Positions 8,025 to 16,023 of a stretch of 43,176 nucleotides of DNA are shown in pieces. A program made the position numbers and the translations under genes. Numbering within the stretch: position 1 is the stretch's first letter; each line of letters opens with the position of its first letter. The stretch spans positions 1 to 43,176 of the forward strand of contig SVMS01000018.1 in assembly GCA_015067255.1 (NCBI GenBank), written 5' to 3'. The stretch comes from Oscillospiraceae bacterium. GTDB taxonomy: Bacteria; Bacillota; Clostridia; Oscillospirales; SIG519. The notes under the pieces are model-generated. The model did no database searches, was not told the DNA's origin, and was given only the letters and a program-made list of their open reading frames with translations.

Positions 8025-8053
8025 TTGTTTTTTTTACACTTAAGTAGTATAAT
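8025..8053 (+). promoter_or_regulatory. Promoter of rsmE
   Basis: TTGTTT (8025-8030), a 17-base spacer and a perfect TATAAT (8048-8053) lie 36 bases upstream of the rsmE ATG. It is back to back with the promoter at 7951-7979. Confidence 0.7.
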
Positions 8054-8089
8054 GAGTTTAATATATCAAATTTTAAAAATGGTGATTTT

Positions 8090-8815
8090 ATGCCTAAGTT
8101 TTTTGATTTGTCAATAAATAAAAATTGTGAAAAAATAGTTTTAACAGGTGAAAATGCGCATCATATAGGAAAGGTGCTGAGATGTCGTATTGGGGACAGT
8201 ATTACTGTCTGCGACGGAAAATGCACCGATTTTGTTTGCACAATAAGCGACATAAGCAAGGACGAGGTTTTTTTAGATGTTCAAAAAACAGAAAAATGTA
8301 AAGAGCCATCCTATGAGGCTGTGCTTTATCAGGCTTTACCAAAAGGGGATAAAACAGAGCTTATTATTCAAAAAGCTGTTGAGCTTGGAGTAAGAAGAAT
8401 AGTTCTCTTTTCTTCCCAAAACTGTGTTGTTAAATTTGATAAAAAATCAGTTAACTCAAAGCTTGAAAGATATAATGCAGTTTCCCTTTCCGCTGCAAAG
8501 CAGTGTTTAAGAGGAATTGTTCCGAAAATTGAATATTTACCCGATTTGGACAGTGTTCTGGAGGATATTAGCCAATACGATAAAAAGATTCTCTTTTATG
8601 AAGGAAAAAATACGGTATTTATTAAAAGCATTATTAAAGATAAAATGCCAAAGAGTATTGGATTTATAATAGGCTCAGAGGGTGGCTTTACTCCAAAAGA
8701 AGCTGAAAAATGCGCTCTTAAAGGACTTGATTTGGCAGGTCTGGGCGACAGAATTTTAAGAACCGAAACAGCTTCTCTTTGCGCACTTGCAATGTTAATG
8801 TATGAAGAAAATTAA
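8090..8815 (+). CDS. rsmE: 16S rRNA (uracil-1498-N3)-methyltransferase RsmE
   Basis: A 241-residue SPOUT-family enzyme that uses S-adenosylmethionine to methylate U1498 of 16S rRNA in the assembled 30S subunit. The N-terminal PUA-like region holds HHIGKVLRCRIGD. The C-terminal trefoil knot shows IIGSEGGFTPKEAEKC and LGDRILRTETASLCAL, the cofactor-binding signature. The length is normal for the family. It starts at an ATG with a GGTGAT ribosome site 4 bases upstream. It is often next to prmA, but is alone here. Its 3' end runs directly into copy 1 of the structured repeat. Confidence 0.95.
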   Translation: MPKFFDLSINKNCEKIVLTGENAHHIGKVLRCRIGDSITVCDGKCTDFVCTISDISKDEVFLDVQKTEKCKEPSYEAVLYQALPKGDKTELIIQKAVELGVRRIVLFSSQNCVVKFDKKSVNSKLERYNAVSLSAAKQCLRGIVPKIEYLPDLDSVLEDISQYDKKILFYEGKNTVFIKSIIKDKMPKSIGFIIGSEGGFTPKEAEKCALKGLDLAGLGDRILRTETASLCALAMLMYEEN

Positions 8816-8818
8816 AAA

Positions 8819-8979
8819 GGGGATGTAAAAAAAGCGCAGAGCGCATAAAACAAGTAAATATTTGTTTTATGCTATCTGCCAATTTCGCCCTCGGCGTACC
8901 TCTGTACGCCGTCGGGTGACCGCCAACAATATATTGTCGGCGCAAAATTGACAGATTCTGCACCTTTTTTCCTATCCCC
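8819..8979 (+). repeat. Structured 3'-UTR repeat element, copy 1
   Basis: The element begins 3 bases after the rsmE stop. Its ends pair: GGGGATG...AAAAAAAGCGCAGA with TTCTGC...TTTTTTCCTATCCCC. Inside are hairpin I (8843-8853 with 8862-8872, GCATAAAACAA), stem II (ATCTGCCAATTT 8874-8885 with AAATTGACAGAT 8945-8956), hairpin III (CGGCGTAC 8892-8899 with GTACGCCG 8904-8911) and hairpin IV (CGCCAACAAT 8921-8930 with ATTGTCGGCG 8933-8942). The whole folds as a cloverleaf. Homologous copies lie at 25944-26147 (minus) and 36784-37019. Confidence 0.8.
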
Positions 8980-8988
8980 TAAAAAACG

Positions 8989-9020
8989 AAGCTGTAAAAA
9001 ACGAAAGTTTTTTACAGCTT
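8989..9020. terminator. Terminator hairpin after repeat copy 1
   Basis: AAGCTGTAAAAAAC (8989-9002) pairs with GTTTTTTACAGCTT (9007-9020) around a GAAA loop. It lies between convergent rsmE and the gene at 9033-9482 and can serve both. It belongs to the GGCTGTAAAAAAC hairpin family seen at 3445, 25903 and 37029. Confidence 0.75.
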
Positions 9021-9032
9021 TTTACTTGCAAA

Positions 9033-9482
9033 TTATTCAGCAGCTTCTTCGCTTGCAGCTTCAACAGCTTCGTCAACTACGTCTTCATCTATTTCTTCTG
9101 TTATAAAGGGAATTTCTTCCTCTTCATTTCCCTCAAAAGCAGGAGTATATTCAGAATAATCAACAGCGTCAAGCTCGTCTAAGAAATCAATCTCTTCCAT
9201 AGCCATAACCTTAAGTCTGTGAGCCATACCGAAGAGAAGAAGAGCAATACCGCCGTAAAGGGCAATAGCTGTCAGAACAGGCATAAGATAAGTTTGATAG
9301 ATAGCAGGATTTGAGCTAAACAAATCAATGATATCACTAAAAGCCATTCCTTCCTGAGATATAGCATCAAAAAATGCTTTAACGCCGATAATTCCGAAGA
9401 TAAAGTTGATTACTGCGATGATTGTTGTTACAATTGCGCCGATATAAAGGAGAATGGACATTGTCTTAGTTTTTGATGACAT
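9033..9482 (-). CDS. Uncharacterised membrane protein with acidic C-terminal tail
   Basis: No family recognised. From the ATG at 9482 the product has 149 residues; AGAAAGG precedes it, and an in-frame GTG at 9503 would place that site inside the gene. Two hydrophobic segments are visible: SILLYIGAIVTTIIAVINFI and, after a loop of about 50 residues, TYLMPVLTAIALYGGIALLL. The last 60 residues are highly acidic (EGNEEEEIPFITEEIDEDVV...EEAAE) and probably cytoplasmic. A 9-bp hairpin overlaps the ribosome site and a palindrome lies in the promoter spacer, so expression may be controlled. It ends against the terminator shared with rsmE. Confidence 0.75.
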   Translation of the reverse strand: MSSKTKTMSILLYIGAIVTTIIAVINFIFGIIGVKAFFDAISQEGMAFSDIIDLFSSNPAIYQTYLMPVLTAIALYGGIALLLFGMAHRLKVMAMEEIDFLDELDAVDYSEYTPAFEGNEEEEIPFITEEIDEDVVDEAVEAASEEAAE

Positions 9483-9494
9483 AATAAAAACCTT

Positions 9495-9533
9495 TCTGCT
9501 CACATATTATTTTTGCACCATACCGTGAGCAGA
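9495..9533 (-). promoter_or_regulatory. Hairpin overlapping the ribosome-site region of the acidic-tail protein
   Basis: TCTGCTCAC (9495-9503) and GTGAGCAGA (9525-9533) are exact complements with a 21-base loop. On the minus strand the 3' arm ends inside the AGAAAGG ribosome site. It may mask that site. Confidence 0.45.
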
Positions 9534-9578
9534 TACAGTGAAAACAATACTGAATTAACAGTATAATAAACCTTTAAA

Positions 9579-9607
9579 ATTTTACCATTTTTTAAAATGG
9601 CAGTCAA
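9579..9607 (-). promoter_or_regulatory. Promoter of the acidic-tail membrane protein, with palindromic spacer
   Basis: On the minus strand TTGACT (9607-9602), 17 bases, then TAAAAT (9584-9579). The spacer holds the palindrome CCATTTTTTAAAATGG (9585-9600), a possible repressor site. An AT-only hairpin (9627-9647) overlapping the DUF1294 stop could be a weak terminator for the upstream operon. Confidence 0.6.
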
Positions 9608-9645
9608 GCAAAAAGAAAAACTTTAAAAATAATTTAACAAATTAT

Positions 9646-9936
9646 TTAACGGAAAAACAAAAAATAGTATGAAAGAAAAACAATAATGCTTTGAGCTATT
9701 AAAAGCAGAGGGACAGATATAAAAAACAACGGTTTTCTTATTTTATGGCGGAAAAACAACATTCCCGCTAACATACCTAAAGAGCCAAAGAAAATGGACA
9801 AACGTATCATAAAAGATTCTCTTATTCTCATTCTGTTACGCCGTGCATAATCTTTATCTTTTGCACATACAGAAAAAGATATAATGTTTATACCAACCAA
9901 AAGGGTTGTTATCCCAAGCATCAAATATCCTTTCAC
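9646..9936 (-). CDS. DUF1294 family membrane protein
   Basis: A 96-residue membrane protein. The pattern KDKDYARRNRMRI.ES followed by GSLGMLAGMLFFRHKIRKP is the DUF1294 signature (in the family: DK..A....RI.E...GG.G...G....RHK). Hydrophobic segments are at about 1-24, 46-63 and 70-92. Its molecular role is not established. The GTG start at 9936 has AAGGAG nine bases upstream; an ATG five codons later also has a usable AAAGGAT. It begins 12 bases after gpmI and is likely the last gene of the glycolytic operon. Confidence 0.8.
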   Translation of the reverse strand: MKGYLMLGITTLLVGINIISFSVCAKDKDYARRNRMRIRESFMIRLSIFFGSLGMLAGMLFFRHKIRKPLFFISVPLLLIAQSIIVFLSYYFLFFR

Positions 9937-9948
9937 AATAAAATCTCC

Positions 9949-11466
9949 TTATTTTATAATTAAGGAACTTCCTGTCATTTCGTTGGGTTTTTCTATATTC
10001 ATAATATCTAAAATAGTAGGAGCGATGTCAGCAAGACAACCGCCTTCTCTTAATTTTACACCCTCTTGTGTAACAATAAAAGGAACGGGATTTGTGGTGT
10101 GTGCAGTAAAGGGAGAAACACCGTCATCCTCAAGCATTTTATCTGCATTTCCGTGGTCTGCGGTAATAAGACAGATACCGCCTGCCTCAACAACGCTATT
10201 ATAAACTTTTTGAACACAGTTGTCAACTGCCTTGACAGCGCTCTGAGCTGCTTCGATAATTCCTGTATGTCCTACCATATCGCAGTTTGCAAAATTAAGA
10301 ACTATAAGGTCATATTTTCCGCTTAAAATTCTTTCGCAAACGCTGTCACAAACCTCGTTGGCAGACATCTCAGGCTGTAAATCATAGGTTGCAACCTTTG
10401 GAGAGGGGATAAGGACTCTGTCCTCACCGTCATAAACAGCTTCAACGCCTCCGTTGAAAAAGAAGGTAACGTGAGCGTATTTTTCTGTTTCTGCAATTCT
10501 GAGCTGTGATTTGTTTTGCTTGCTTAAATATTCACCCAAAGTGTTGGTAAGAGTCTGAGGCTTGAAAGCAACCTCTACGTTGGGCATTGTTGCATCGTAT
10601 TGAGTAAAGCAGATATAAGTTAAAGGGAAAAATCCGTTTCTTCTTTCAAAGCCGTTGAAATCAGGGTCGACAAAGGTTCTGGTGATTTCTCTTGCTCTGT
10701 CGGGACGAAAATTAAAGAAAATAACGCTGTCATTAGCGGATAAGCCCTCGTAAGATTCGTTTATAATGGGGATTATAAATTCGTCGGTTATGTTTTCAGC
10801 ATAGGATTTTTCTATTGCTGCTACAGGATTTGAGCTGTGCTCACCCTCTGCATAAACGATAGCTGCATAGGCTCTCTCAACTCTTTCCCAACGGTTATCT
10901 CTGTCCATAGCGTAATAACGGCCTATAACAGTTCCGACTTTACCGACACCGATTTTTGCACATTGGTCAATAAGCTCACGTACAAAATCCTTTCCGCTGG
11001 TGGGAGCAACGTCTCTTCCGTCCATAATAGCGTGAACGTAAACCTTTTCCACACCCGACTTTTTAGCCATTTCCAAAAGGCCGTAAAGATGAGAGTTATG
11101 GCTGTGAACACCGCCGTCGGACAAAAGACCCATAAGATGCAAAGCTGAATTGTTAGCCTTGCAGTTGTCCATAGCTTTTTTCAAAGCTTCGTTTTCAAAA
11201 AAGTCGCCGTCGGAAATACTTTTTGTAATTCTTGTAAGCTCCTGATATACAATTCTGCCGGCACCTATATTTGTATGTCCAACCTCGGAGTTACCCATTT
11301 GTCCATCAGGAAGACCCACTGCCATTCCCGAAGCATTGAGTGAGGTTGTGGGATATTTTTTTGAAATTGCTTCAATGTTTGGAGCGTTATCTGTGATTGC
11401 ATTTCCCTTTGTTTCAGGATTTATGCCGAATCCGTCCAAAATAGTTAAAACTATCGGTCTTTTCAT
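9949..11466 (-). CDS. gpmI: 2,3-bisphosphoglycerate-independent phosphoglycerate mutase
   Basis: A 505-residue manganese-dependent enzyme of the alkaline phosphatase fold that interconverts 3- and 2-phosphoglycerate in glycolysis. The first metal site is LDGFGIN near the start. The phosphoserine is in GQMGNSEVGHTNIGAGR. Further ligands are in MDGRDVAPTS, ANCDMVGHTG and ITADHGNADKM. The length is normal. It is third in pgk-tpiA-gpmI with a GAAAGGA ribosome site and a 35-base gap from tpiA. The cofactor-dependent gpmA type is excluded by fold and length. Confidence 0.97.
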   Translation of the reverse strand: MKRPIVLTILDGFGINPETKGNAITDNAPNIEAISKKYPTTSLNASGMAVGLPDGQMGNSEVGHTNIGAGRIVYQELTRITKSISDGDFFENEALKKAMDNCKANNSALHLMGLLSDGGVHSHNSHLYGLLEMAKKSGVEKVYVHAIMDGRDVAPTSGKDFVRELIDQCAKIGVGKVGTVIGRYYAMDRDNRWERVERAYAAIVYAEGEHSSNPVAAIEKSYAENITDEFIIPIINESYEGLSANDSVIFFNFRPDRAREITRTFVDPDFNGFERRNGFFPLTYICFTQYDATMPNVEVAFKPQTLTNTLGEYLSKQNKSQLRIAETEKYAHVTFFFNGGVEAVYDGEDRVLIPSPKVATYDLQPEMSANEVCDSVCERILSGKYDLIVLNFANCDMVGHTGIIEAAQSAVKAVDNCVQKVYNSVVEAGGICLITADHGNADKMLEDDGVSPFTAHTTNPVPFIVTQEGVKLREGGCLADIAPTILDIMNIEKPNEMTGSSLIIK

Positions 11467-11501
11467 TTATATTCAATCCTTTCAAGTATAGAGAAGAAAA
11501 T

Positions 11502-12266
11502 TTATTTTGCGGCATTGATTATTACAGAGAAGTCCTCTGCTTTTAATGCGGCACCGCCGATAAGACCGCCGTCAACATTCACTTTAGACAAAAGCTCCTG
11601 TGCATTCTTTGCATTCATTGAACCGCCGTACTGAATTGTAAGCTTTTGTGCAGCATCTTCTCCGTAAAGCTCGCCAACAGCAGCTCTGATTACACCGCAG
11701 GTTTCGTCAGCCTGGTCGCTTGTAGCTGTTTTGCCTGTGCCGATAGCCCATACAGGCTCATAAGCGATAATGATTTTATCAAGGTCTTTTTCTTCGATTG
11801 TGTTTAATGCAATCTTTGTCTGCATTGAAACAACCTCGTTTGTTATGCCAAGCTCACGCTGTTCTAAAAGCTCGCCAACGCACACGATAGCAGTTAAACC
11901 GTTTGCAATAGCTGCCTTTGTTCTCTTGTTAACGGTAGCATCTGTTTCTCCGAAATACTGACGTCTTTCGCTGTGGCCTAAAACAACATATTCAACTCCG
12001 CACTCTTTAAGCATCTGAGCTGAAATTTCGCCTGTGAAAGCGCCTTTTTCTTCAAAGTGGCAGTTCTGAGCGCCAACCTTGATATTTGTACCCTTACACA
12101 ACTCAACAGCTACAGCAATATCGGTAAAGGGAACACATATTACAACATCACAGGGAGCATCCTTTGCAAGAGGCTTAAGCTCTTCAATTAAAGCCTTAGC
12201 TTCAGAAGGAGTTTTGTTCATTTTCCAGTTTCCTGCAATAACAGCTTTTCTTATTTCTTTTTTCAT
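11502..12266 (-). CDS. tpiA: Triosephosphate isomerase
   Basis: A 254-residue TIM-barrel enzyme interconverting dihydroxyacetone phosphate and glyceraldehyde 3-phosphate. The start is the ATG at 12266 (MKKEIRKAVIAGNWKMNK), which has GAAAGGA upstream; an open frame 19 codons further back is unrelated sequence. Catalytic lysine is in GNWKMNK, histidine in VVLGHSERR, glutamate in IAYEPVWAIGTGKTA, and the phosphate loop is YGGSMN...GGLIGGAAL. It is the second gene of the glycolytic operon. Confidence 0.97.
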   Translation of the reverse strand: MKKEIRKAVIAGNWKMNKTPSEAKALIEELKPLAKDAPCDVVICVPFTDIAVAVELCKGTNIKVGAQNCHFEEKGAFTGEISAQMLKECGVEYVVLGHSERRQYFGETDATVNKRTKAAIANGLTAIVCVGELLEQRELGITNEVVSMQTKIALNTIEEKDLDKIIIAYEPVWAIGTGKTATSDQADETCGVIRAAVGELYGEDAAQKLTIQYGGSMNAKNAQELLSKVNVDGGLIGGAALKAEDFSVIINAAK

Positions 12267-12293
12267 TTTTATCTTTCCTTTCAAAACATTGTT

Positions 12294-12326
12294 AAGGTGA
12301 CAAGAGCAATCAGAACTTGTCACCTT
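12294..12326 (-). other. Intercistronic hairpin between pgk and tpiA
   Basis: AAGGTGACAAG (12294-12304) pairs perfectly with CTTGTCACCTT (12316-12326), loop 11 bases. No T-run follows on the minus strand, so it is unlikely to terminate. It may stabilise or mark processing of the pgk-tpiA transcript. Confidence 0.6.
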
Positions 12327-12340
12327 ATTGTTATTTTAAA

Positions 12341-13528
12341 TTATTTATCTTGTAGGCAAGCAATACCGGGAAGCTCAAGACCCTCAAGGAATTCAAGAGA
12401 AGCGCCGCCGCCTGTGGAAATGTGAGTCATCTTATCAGCAAAGCCGAGTTTCTGAACAGCTGCAGCAGAGTCACCGCCGCCGATGATGGAAATTGCGCCG
12501 CTGTCTGCAACGGCTTTAGCTACTGCGATTGTACCGCCTGCAAAGTTTTCCCACTCAGAAACGCCCATAGGTCCGTTCCATACAACAGTACCTGCATCTT
12601 TAATAGCGTTGCAGAACAGCTCTCTTGTTTTCTCGCCGATATCAAGACCCATCCAACCGTCAGGAATATTGTCGCTGTCAATAGTTCTGAACTCGGAATC
12701 AGCCTTATACTCTGTAGCAATAACGTTATCAAAGGGAATAAGAAGCTTTACGCCTTTTTCCTCAGCCTTTGCCATAAGCTCTTTAGCTAAGTCTAATTTA
12801 TCTTCTTCGCAAATGGAAGTACCGATAGGAAATCCTTTTGCTTTGATAAAGGTATAAGCCATACCGCCGCCGATGATAAGAGTATCAACCTTTTCTAAGA
12901 GATTGGTGATAACACCGATTTTATCGGAAACCTTAGCACCGCCGAGAATAGCAACGAAGGGACGCTTGGGATTGGAAAGAGCGCCGCCCATAATGCGAAT
13001 TTCTTTTTCAATAAGATAGCCGCTGACAGCAGGAATATAATCAGCAACGCCTGCAGTGGAAGCGTGTGCACGGTGAGAAGTACCGAAAGCGTCATTTACA
13101 AAAATTTCGCCAAAGCTTGCAAGCTCTTTTGCAAAGGAAGGCTCATTTTTGGTTTCTTCTTTATGGAAACGTACGTTTTCAAGTAAAAGGATTTCTCCCT
13201 CTTTAAGTGCAGCAGCCTTAGCCTTTGCATCTTCACCGATAACGTCCTTAGCCATAATAACGTTTACGTTTAAAAGCTCAGCAAGCTTCTTTGCAACGGG
13301 AGCAAGAGAAAATTTATCGTTGAATTCTCCCTTAGGTCTGCCCAAATGAGAGCAAAGAACGATTTTTGCATTTTTGCTTAAAAGATATTTGATTGTAGGA
13401 AGAGATTCAATAATTCTTTTAGCAGATGTAATATTCTGATTTTCGTCTAAGGGTACGTTAAAGTCACAACGTACTAAAACTCTCTTATTGCTTACGCAAA
13501 TGTCTTCGATGGATTTTTTGTTAAACAT
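12341..13528 (-). CDS. pgk: Phosphoglycerate kinase
   Basis: A 395-residue monomeric kinase that makes ATP from 1,3-bisphosphoglycerate. Substrate-binding [13 protein letters not shown] is near the start, and [54 protein letters not shown] and [11 protein letters not shown] are all present and in order. It has a promoter at 13580-13608 and leads tpiA, gpmI and the DUF1294 gene. The gap gene often found in front is absent here. Confidence 0.98.
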   Translation of the reverse strand: MFNKKSIEDICVSNKRVLVRCDFNVPLDENQNITSAKRIIESLPTIKYLLSKNAKIVLCSHLGRPKGEFNDKFSLAPVAKKLAELLNVNVIMAKDVIGEDAKAKAAALKEGEILLLENVRFHKEETKNEPSFAKELASFGEIFVNDAFGTSHRAHASTAGVADYIPAVSGYLIEKEIRIMGGALSNPKRPFVAILGGAKVSDKIGVITNLLEKVDTLIIGGGMAYTFIKAKGFPIGTSICEEDKLDLAKELMAKAEEKGVKLLIPFDNVIATEYKADSEFRTIDSDNIPDGWMGLDIGEKTRELFCNAIKDAGTVVWNGPMGVSEWENFAGGTIAVAKAVADSGAISIIGGGDSAAAVQKLGFADKMTHISTGGGASLEFLEGLELPGIACLQDK

Positions 13529-13579
13529 ATTTACTCTCCTATTTTTTTAATAGTCATTTACATTTTGAAACCAATATAT

Positions 13580-13608
13580 ATTATAAAGGATTAAGGAAAA
13601 TTTTGCAA
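13580..13608 (-). promoter_or_regulatory. Promoter of the pgk-tpiA-gpmI operon
   Basis: On the minus strand TTGCAA (13608-13603), a 17-base spacer and a perfect TATAAT (13585-13580). Transcription would start near 13573, about 45 bases before the pgk ATG. Confidence 0.75.
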
Positions 13609-13687
13609 TAGATATTGTTAAAAAATGAACAAACTTTTTTACAAAAAATAATGTGAATTAAACCCTGTTTTTTATATAATATATAAA

Positions 13688-14122
13688 TTATTTATTTAAT
13701 AGCTCATACAGAGCAGTTGCCGCAAGAATATAACTGTCAGAGCCAAAACCGCATATAGAGCCTATGCATACGGGGGAGATGACAGATGTGTGTCTGAACT
13801 CTTCACGCTTGAAAACGTTTGACATATGAACCTCTACACAGGGAAGACCGATAGCCGCTATAGCATCACGTATTGCATAGCTGTAATGGGTGTATGCTCC
13901 TGCGTTGATTATTATGCCGTCAAACTCTTTTGCGCTCATATGAAGCTTGTCAATAATAGCGCCTTCGCAGTTGCTTTGGAAAAATTCACTTTCCATTTTT
14001 AATTTTGAAATGTGGTTTTGAACCTTTTCATTGATATCAGCAAGGGTTTCTCTGCCGTAAATATCAGGCTCTCTTGTACCTAAAAGATTGAGATTAGGAC
14101 CGTTTATTACTAATATTTTCAT
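13688..14122 (-). CDS. aroQ: Type II 3-dehydroquinate dehydratase
   Basis: A 144-residue enzyme forming 3-dehydroshikimate in the shikimate pathway. The active-site loop is [17 protein letters not shown] with its Arg and Tyr. [15 protein letters not shown] and [18 protein letters not shown] supply the Asn and His residues, and the end has CGFGSDSY. The small size and lack of a class I lysine site give type II. It starts 18 bases after rnj and is probably cotranscribed with it. No clear terminator is seen in the 80 bases after it. Confidence 0.96.
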   Translation of the reverse strand: MKILVINGPNLNLLGTREPDIYGRETLADINEKVQNHISKLKMESEFFQSNCEGAIIDKLHMSAKEFDGIIINAGAYTHYSYAIRDAIAAIGLPCVEVHMSNVFKREEFRHTSVISPVCIGSICGFGSDSYILAATALYELLNK

Positions 14123-14140
14123 TTTCTTTTCTTCCTTTTA

Positions 14141-15799
14141 TTAAACTTCTGTAATAACAACTAAAATCATAGGCTTTCTCTTTGTTTTCTCATAGAGATA
14201 ATCGGAAAGATGCTCCTTGACTTTGGTTTTGACGGCAGTCCAGTCAGCTGAAGTACCTTCATATTTTTCCATAGTATCCTTGCAGACCTCTTTTATGCCT
14301 TCAATAAGTCCTTCGGATTCACGCATATATACAAAGCCTCTTGAAACTATATCAGGACCTGTAAGCAGTGTTCTTGTTATACTGTCAAGAGTTGCAACTA
14401 CAACAATAAGTCCGTCCTGAGCAAGATGCTTTCTGTCACGCAAAACAATGTTTCCAACGTCGCCGACTCCCAAGCCGTCAACCATAACTCTGCCTGACGG
14501 AACAGAACCGTTTATTTTTGCGCCCTGACTGCCTATTTCAAGCACAGAGCCAATATCCATAATAAATACGTTGCGAGGGTCCATTCCCATATATTTTGCT
14601 ATACCTGCGCTCTTTTTAAGGTGACGGAATTCTCCGTGTACGGGAATAAAATATTTGGGCTTTATCAACGAAAGCATAAGCTTAAGCTCTTCCTGACAGG
14701 CATGTCCCGAAACGTGAATTTCGGAGGAGGATTCATAGATAACCTCTGCGCCGCATTTGAAAAGCTCGTTTATAACTCTTGAAACAAGCTTTTCGTTTCC
14801 GGGAATGGGAGATGCGGAAACTACAACTAAGTCGTTGACATTAAGCTCAACTTTTTTGTGGTCGGAAAATGCCATTCTGTAAAGACCTGACATTGGCTCA
14901 CCCTGAGAGCCGGTTGTAATAATAGTAATTTTATCCTGAGGATAGCGGGAAATAGCATCAATATCAATTAAAACGCCCTCGGGTACGTGCATATAGCCTA
15001 ATTGAATAGCAACCTTAACTATATTCACCATACTTCTTCCCGAAACCGCAACCTTTCTGCCGTATCTTGCAGAGGCATCTATTGCCTGCTGAACACGGTG
15101 AACGTTTGAAGCAAAGGTTGCTATTATAAGACGTCTGCCCGCTGCATCGTGGAAAATAGCGTCAAAGGATTCTCCTACTTTTCGCTCAGAGGTAGCAAAG
15201 CCGGGACGTTCAACATTTGTTGAATCCATCATAAGCGCCAAAACGCCTTTTTTTCCAAGCTCACCCAAGCGTGCAAGGTCTATCATTTCACCCTGTATGG
15301 GAGTAACGTCTATTTTAAAATCGCCTGTGTGAACTATTGTTCCCAAAGGAGTTTTTATTGCCAACGCTGCAGCGTCTGCAATAGAGTGGTTAACTCTTAT
15401 AAATTCAACAGAAAAACAGCCTAAATTGATTTTGCTTCCATGCTTAACCTCAATTAAATTTTTGGTGGAAACCTGTGCCTCTTTAAGCTTGTTAGCAACA
15501 ATTCCCAATGTCAGCTTAGTGCCATATACAGGAATATCAAGCTGCTTCAAAACAATGGGAAGCGCTCCGATATGGTCCTCGTGACCGTGGGTTAAAACAA
15601 TACCGTGAAGCTTATCCTTAATTTTCAAAAGATATGTTATATCGGGAATTACAAAGTCAATACCCAAAAGCTCATCGTCGGGGAAAGCCATACCGCAGTC
15701 CACAACAATTGCGTCATCCTCGTATTCAATAACGGTCATATTTTTTCCGATTTCGTTAAGACCGCCAAGAGGAATAATTTTTATTTTTTCATTTTTCAC
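14141..15799 (-). CDS. rnj: Ribonuclease J
   Basis: A 552-residue metallo-beta-lactamase/beta-CASP nuclease with endonuclease and 5'-3' exonuclease activity, central to mRNA turnover and rRNA processing in Firmicutes. The zinc motif is VLTHGHEDHIGALP, followed by HTGDFKID and the beta-CASP region (MMDSTNVERPGFATSE, VSASPIPGNE, HVSGHA, PVHGE). The C-terminal domain is present. The start is GTG at 15799, seven bases after GGAGG; the upstream frame ends in a TAG sharing its G with this GTG. It has a strong promoter and a leader of about 170 bases with several hairpins. It leads aroQ. Confidence 0.96.
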   Translation of the reverse strand: MKNEKIKIIPLGGLNEIGKNMTVIEYEDDAIVVDCGMAFPDDELLGIDFVIPDITYLLKIKDKLHGIVLTHGHEDHIGALPIVLKQLDIPVYGTKLTLGIVANKLKEAQVSTKNLIEVKHGSKINLGCFSVEFIRVNHSIADAAALAIKTPLGTIVHTGDFKIDVTPIQGEMIDLARLGELGKKGVLALMMDSTNVERPGFATSERKVGESFDAIFHDAAGRRLIIATFASNVHRVQQAIDASARYGRKVAVSGRSMVNIVKVAIQLGYMHVPEGVLIDIDAISRYPQDKITIITTGSQGEPMSGLYRMAFSDHKKVELNVNDLVVVSASPIPGNEKLVSRVINELFKCGAEVIYESSSEIHVSGHACQEELKLMLSLIKPKYFIPVHGEFRHLKKSAGIAKYMGMDPRNVFIMDIGSVLEIGSQGAKINGSVPSGRVMVDGLGVGDVGNIVLRDRKHLAQDGLIVVVATLDSITRTLLTGPDIVSRGFVYMRESEGLIEGIKEVCKDTMEKYEGTSADWTAVKTKVKEHLSDYLYEKTKRKPMILVVITEV

Positions 15800-15852
15800 T
15801 AAATAACCTCCATAAAATAAAACTGCTTATTTTTTAAAACAGGCAACAACAA
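15799..15852 (-). CDS. Possible leader peptide overlapping the rnj start
   Basis: On the minus strand three consecutive in-frame TTG codons (15852-15844) follow a perfect AAGGAGGT. The frame gives a peptide of 15-17 residues (M..PVLKNKQFYFMEVI). Its TAG stop overlaps the rnj GTG by one base (TAGTG). The AAGGAGGT is itself paired in the 15856-15878 hairpin. Translation is unproven; the case rests on the ribosome site, its spacing and the stop-start overlap. Confidence 0.35.
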   Translation of the reverse strand: MLLPVLKNKQFYFMEVI

Positions 15853-15855
15853 AGG

Positions 15856-15970
15856 ACCTCCTTAAATTTAAAGGAGGTAATCCTATTTAGGTAAGCCTAT
15901 GTATCTTTCTTTCCACGCACAAAAGAAAGACTAAATATATTAAAGTCCGCAGACTAAAACATCAAAACTG
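15856..15970 (-). promoter_or_regulatory. Structured 5' leader of rnj
   Basis: In transcript order on the minus strand: AGTC-TGCG-GACT (15955-15944); a 9-bp stem TCTTTCTTT/AAAGAAAGA (15930-15922 with 15912-15904) with loop TGTGCGTGG; and a hairpin of ACCTCC and GGAGGT arms (15878-15856) that hides a perfect AAGGAGGT. None is followed by a T-run, so control of translation or stability is likelier than termination. No known leader class was recognised. Confidence 0.55.
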
Positions 15971-15978
15971 ATATTAAA

Positions 15979-16007
15979 ATTATATATAAATATTATATTT
16001 TTGTCAA
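15979..16007 (-). promoter_or_regulatory. Promoter of rnj-aroQ
   Basis: On the minus strand a perfect TTGACA (16007-16002), 17 bases, and a perfect TATAAT (15984-15979). This is the best consensus promoter in the window. It lies in the 16-45 base gap after the cls stop. Confidence 0.85.
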
Positions 16008-16023
16008 GTTAGAATTATAACCA

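Noticed and set aside
9627-9647. AT-only hairpin as a terminator after the DUF1294 gene
   Set aside because: The 9-bp stem contains only A-T pairs and overlaps the stop; too weak to list as a terminator on its own.
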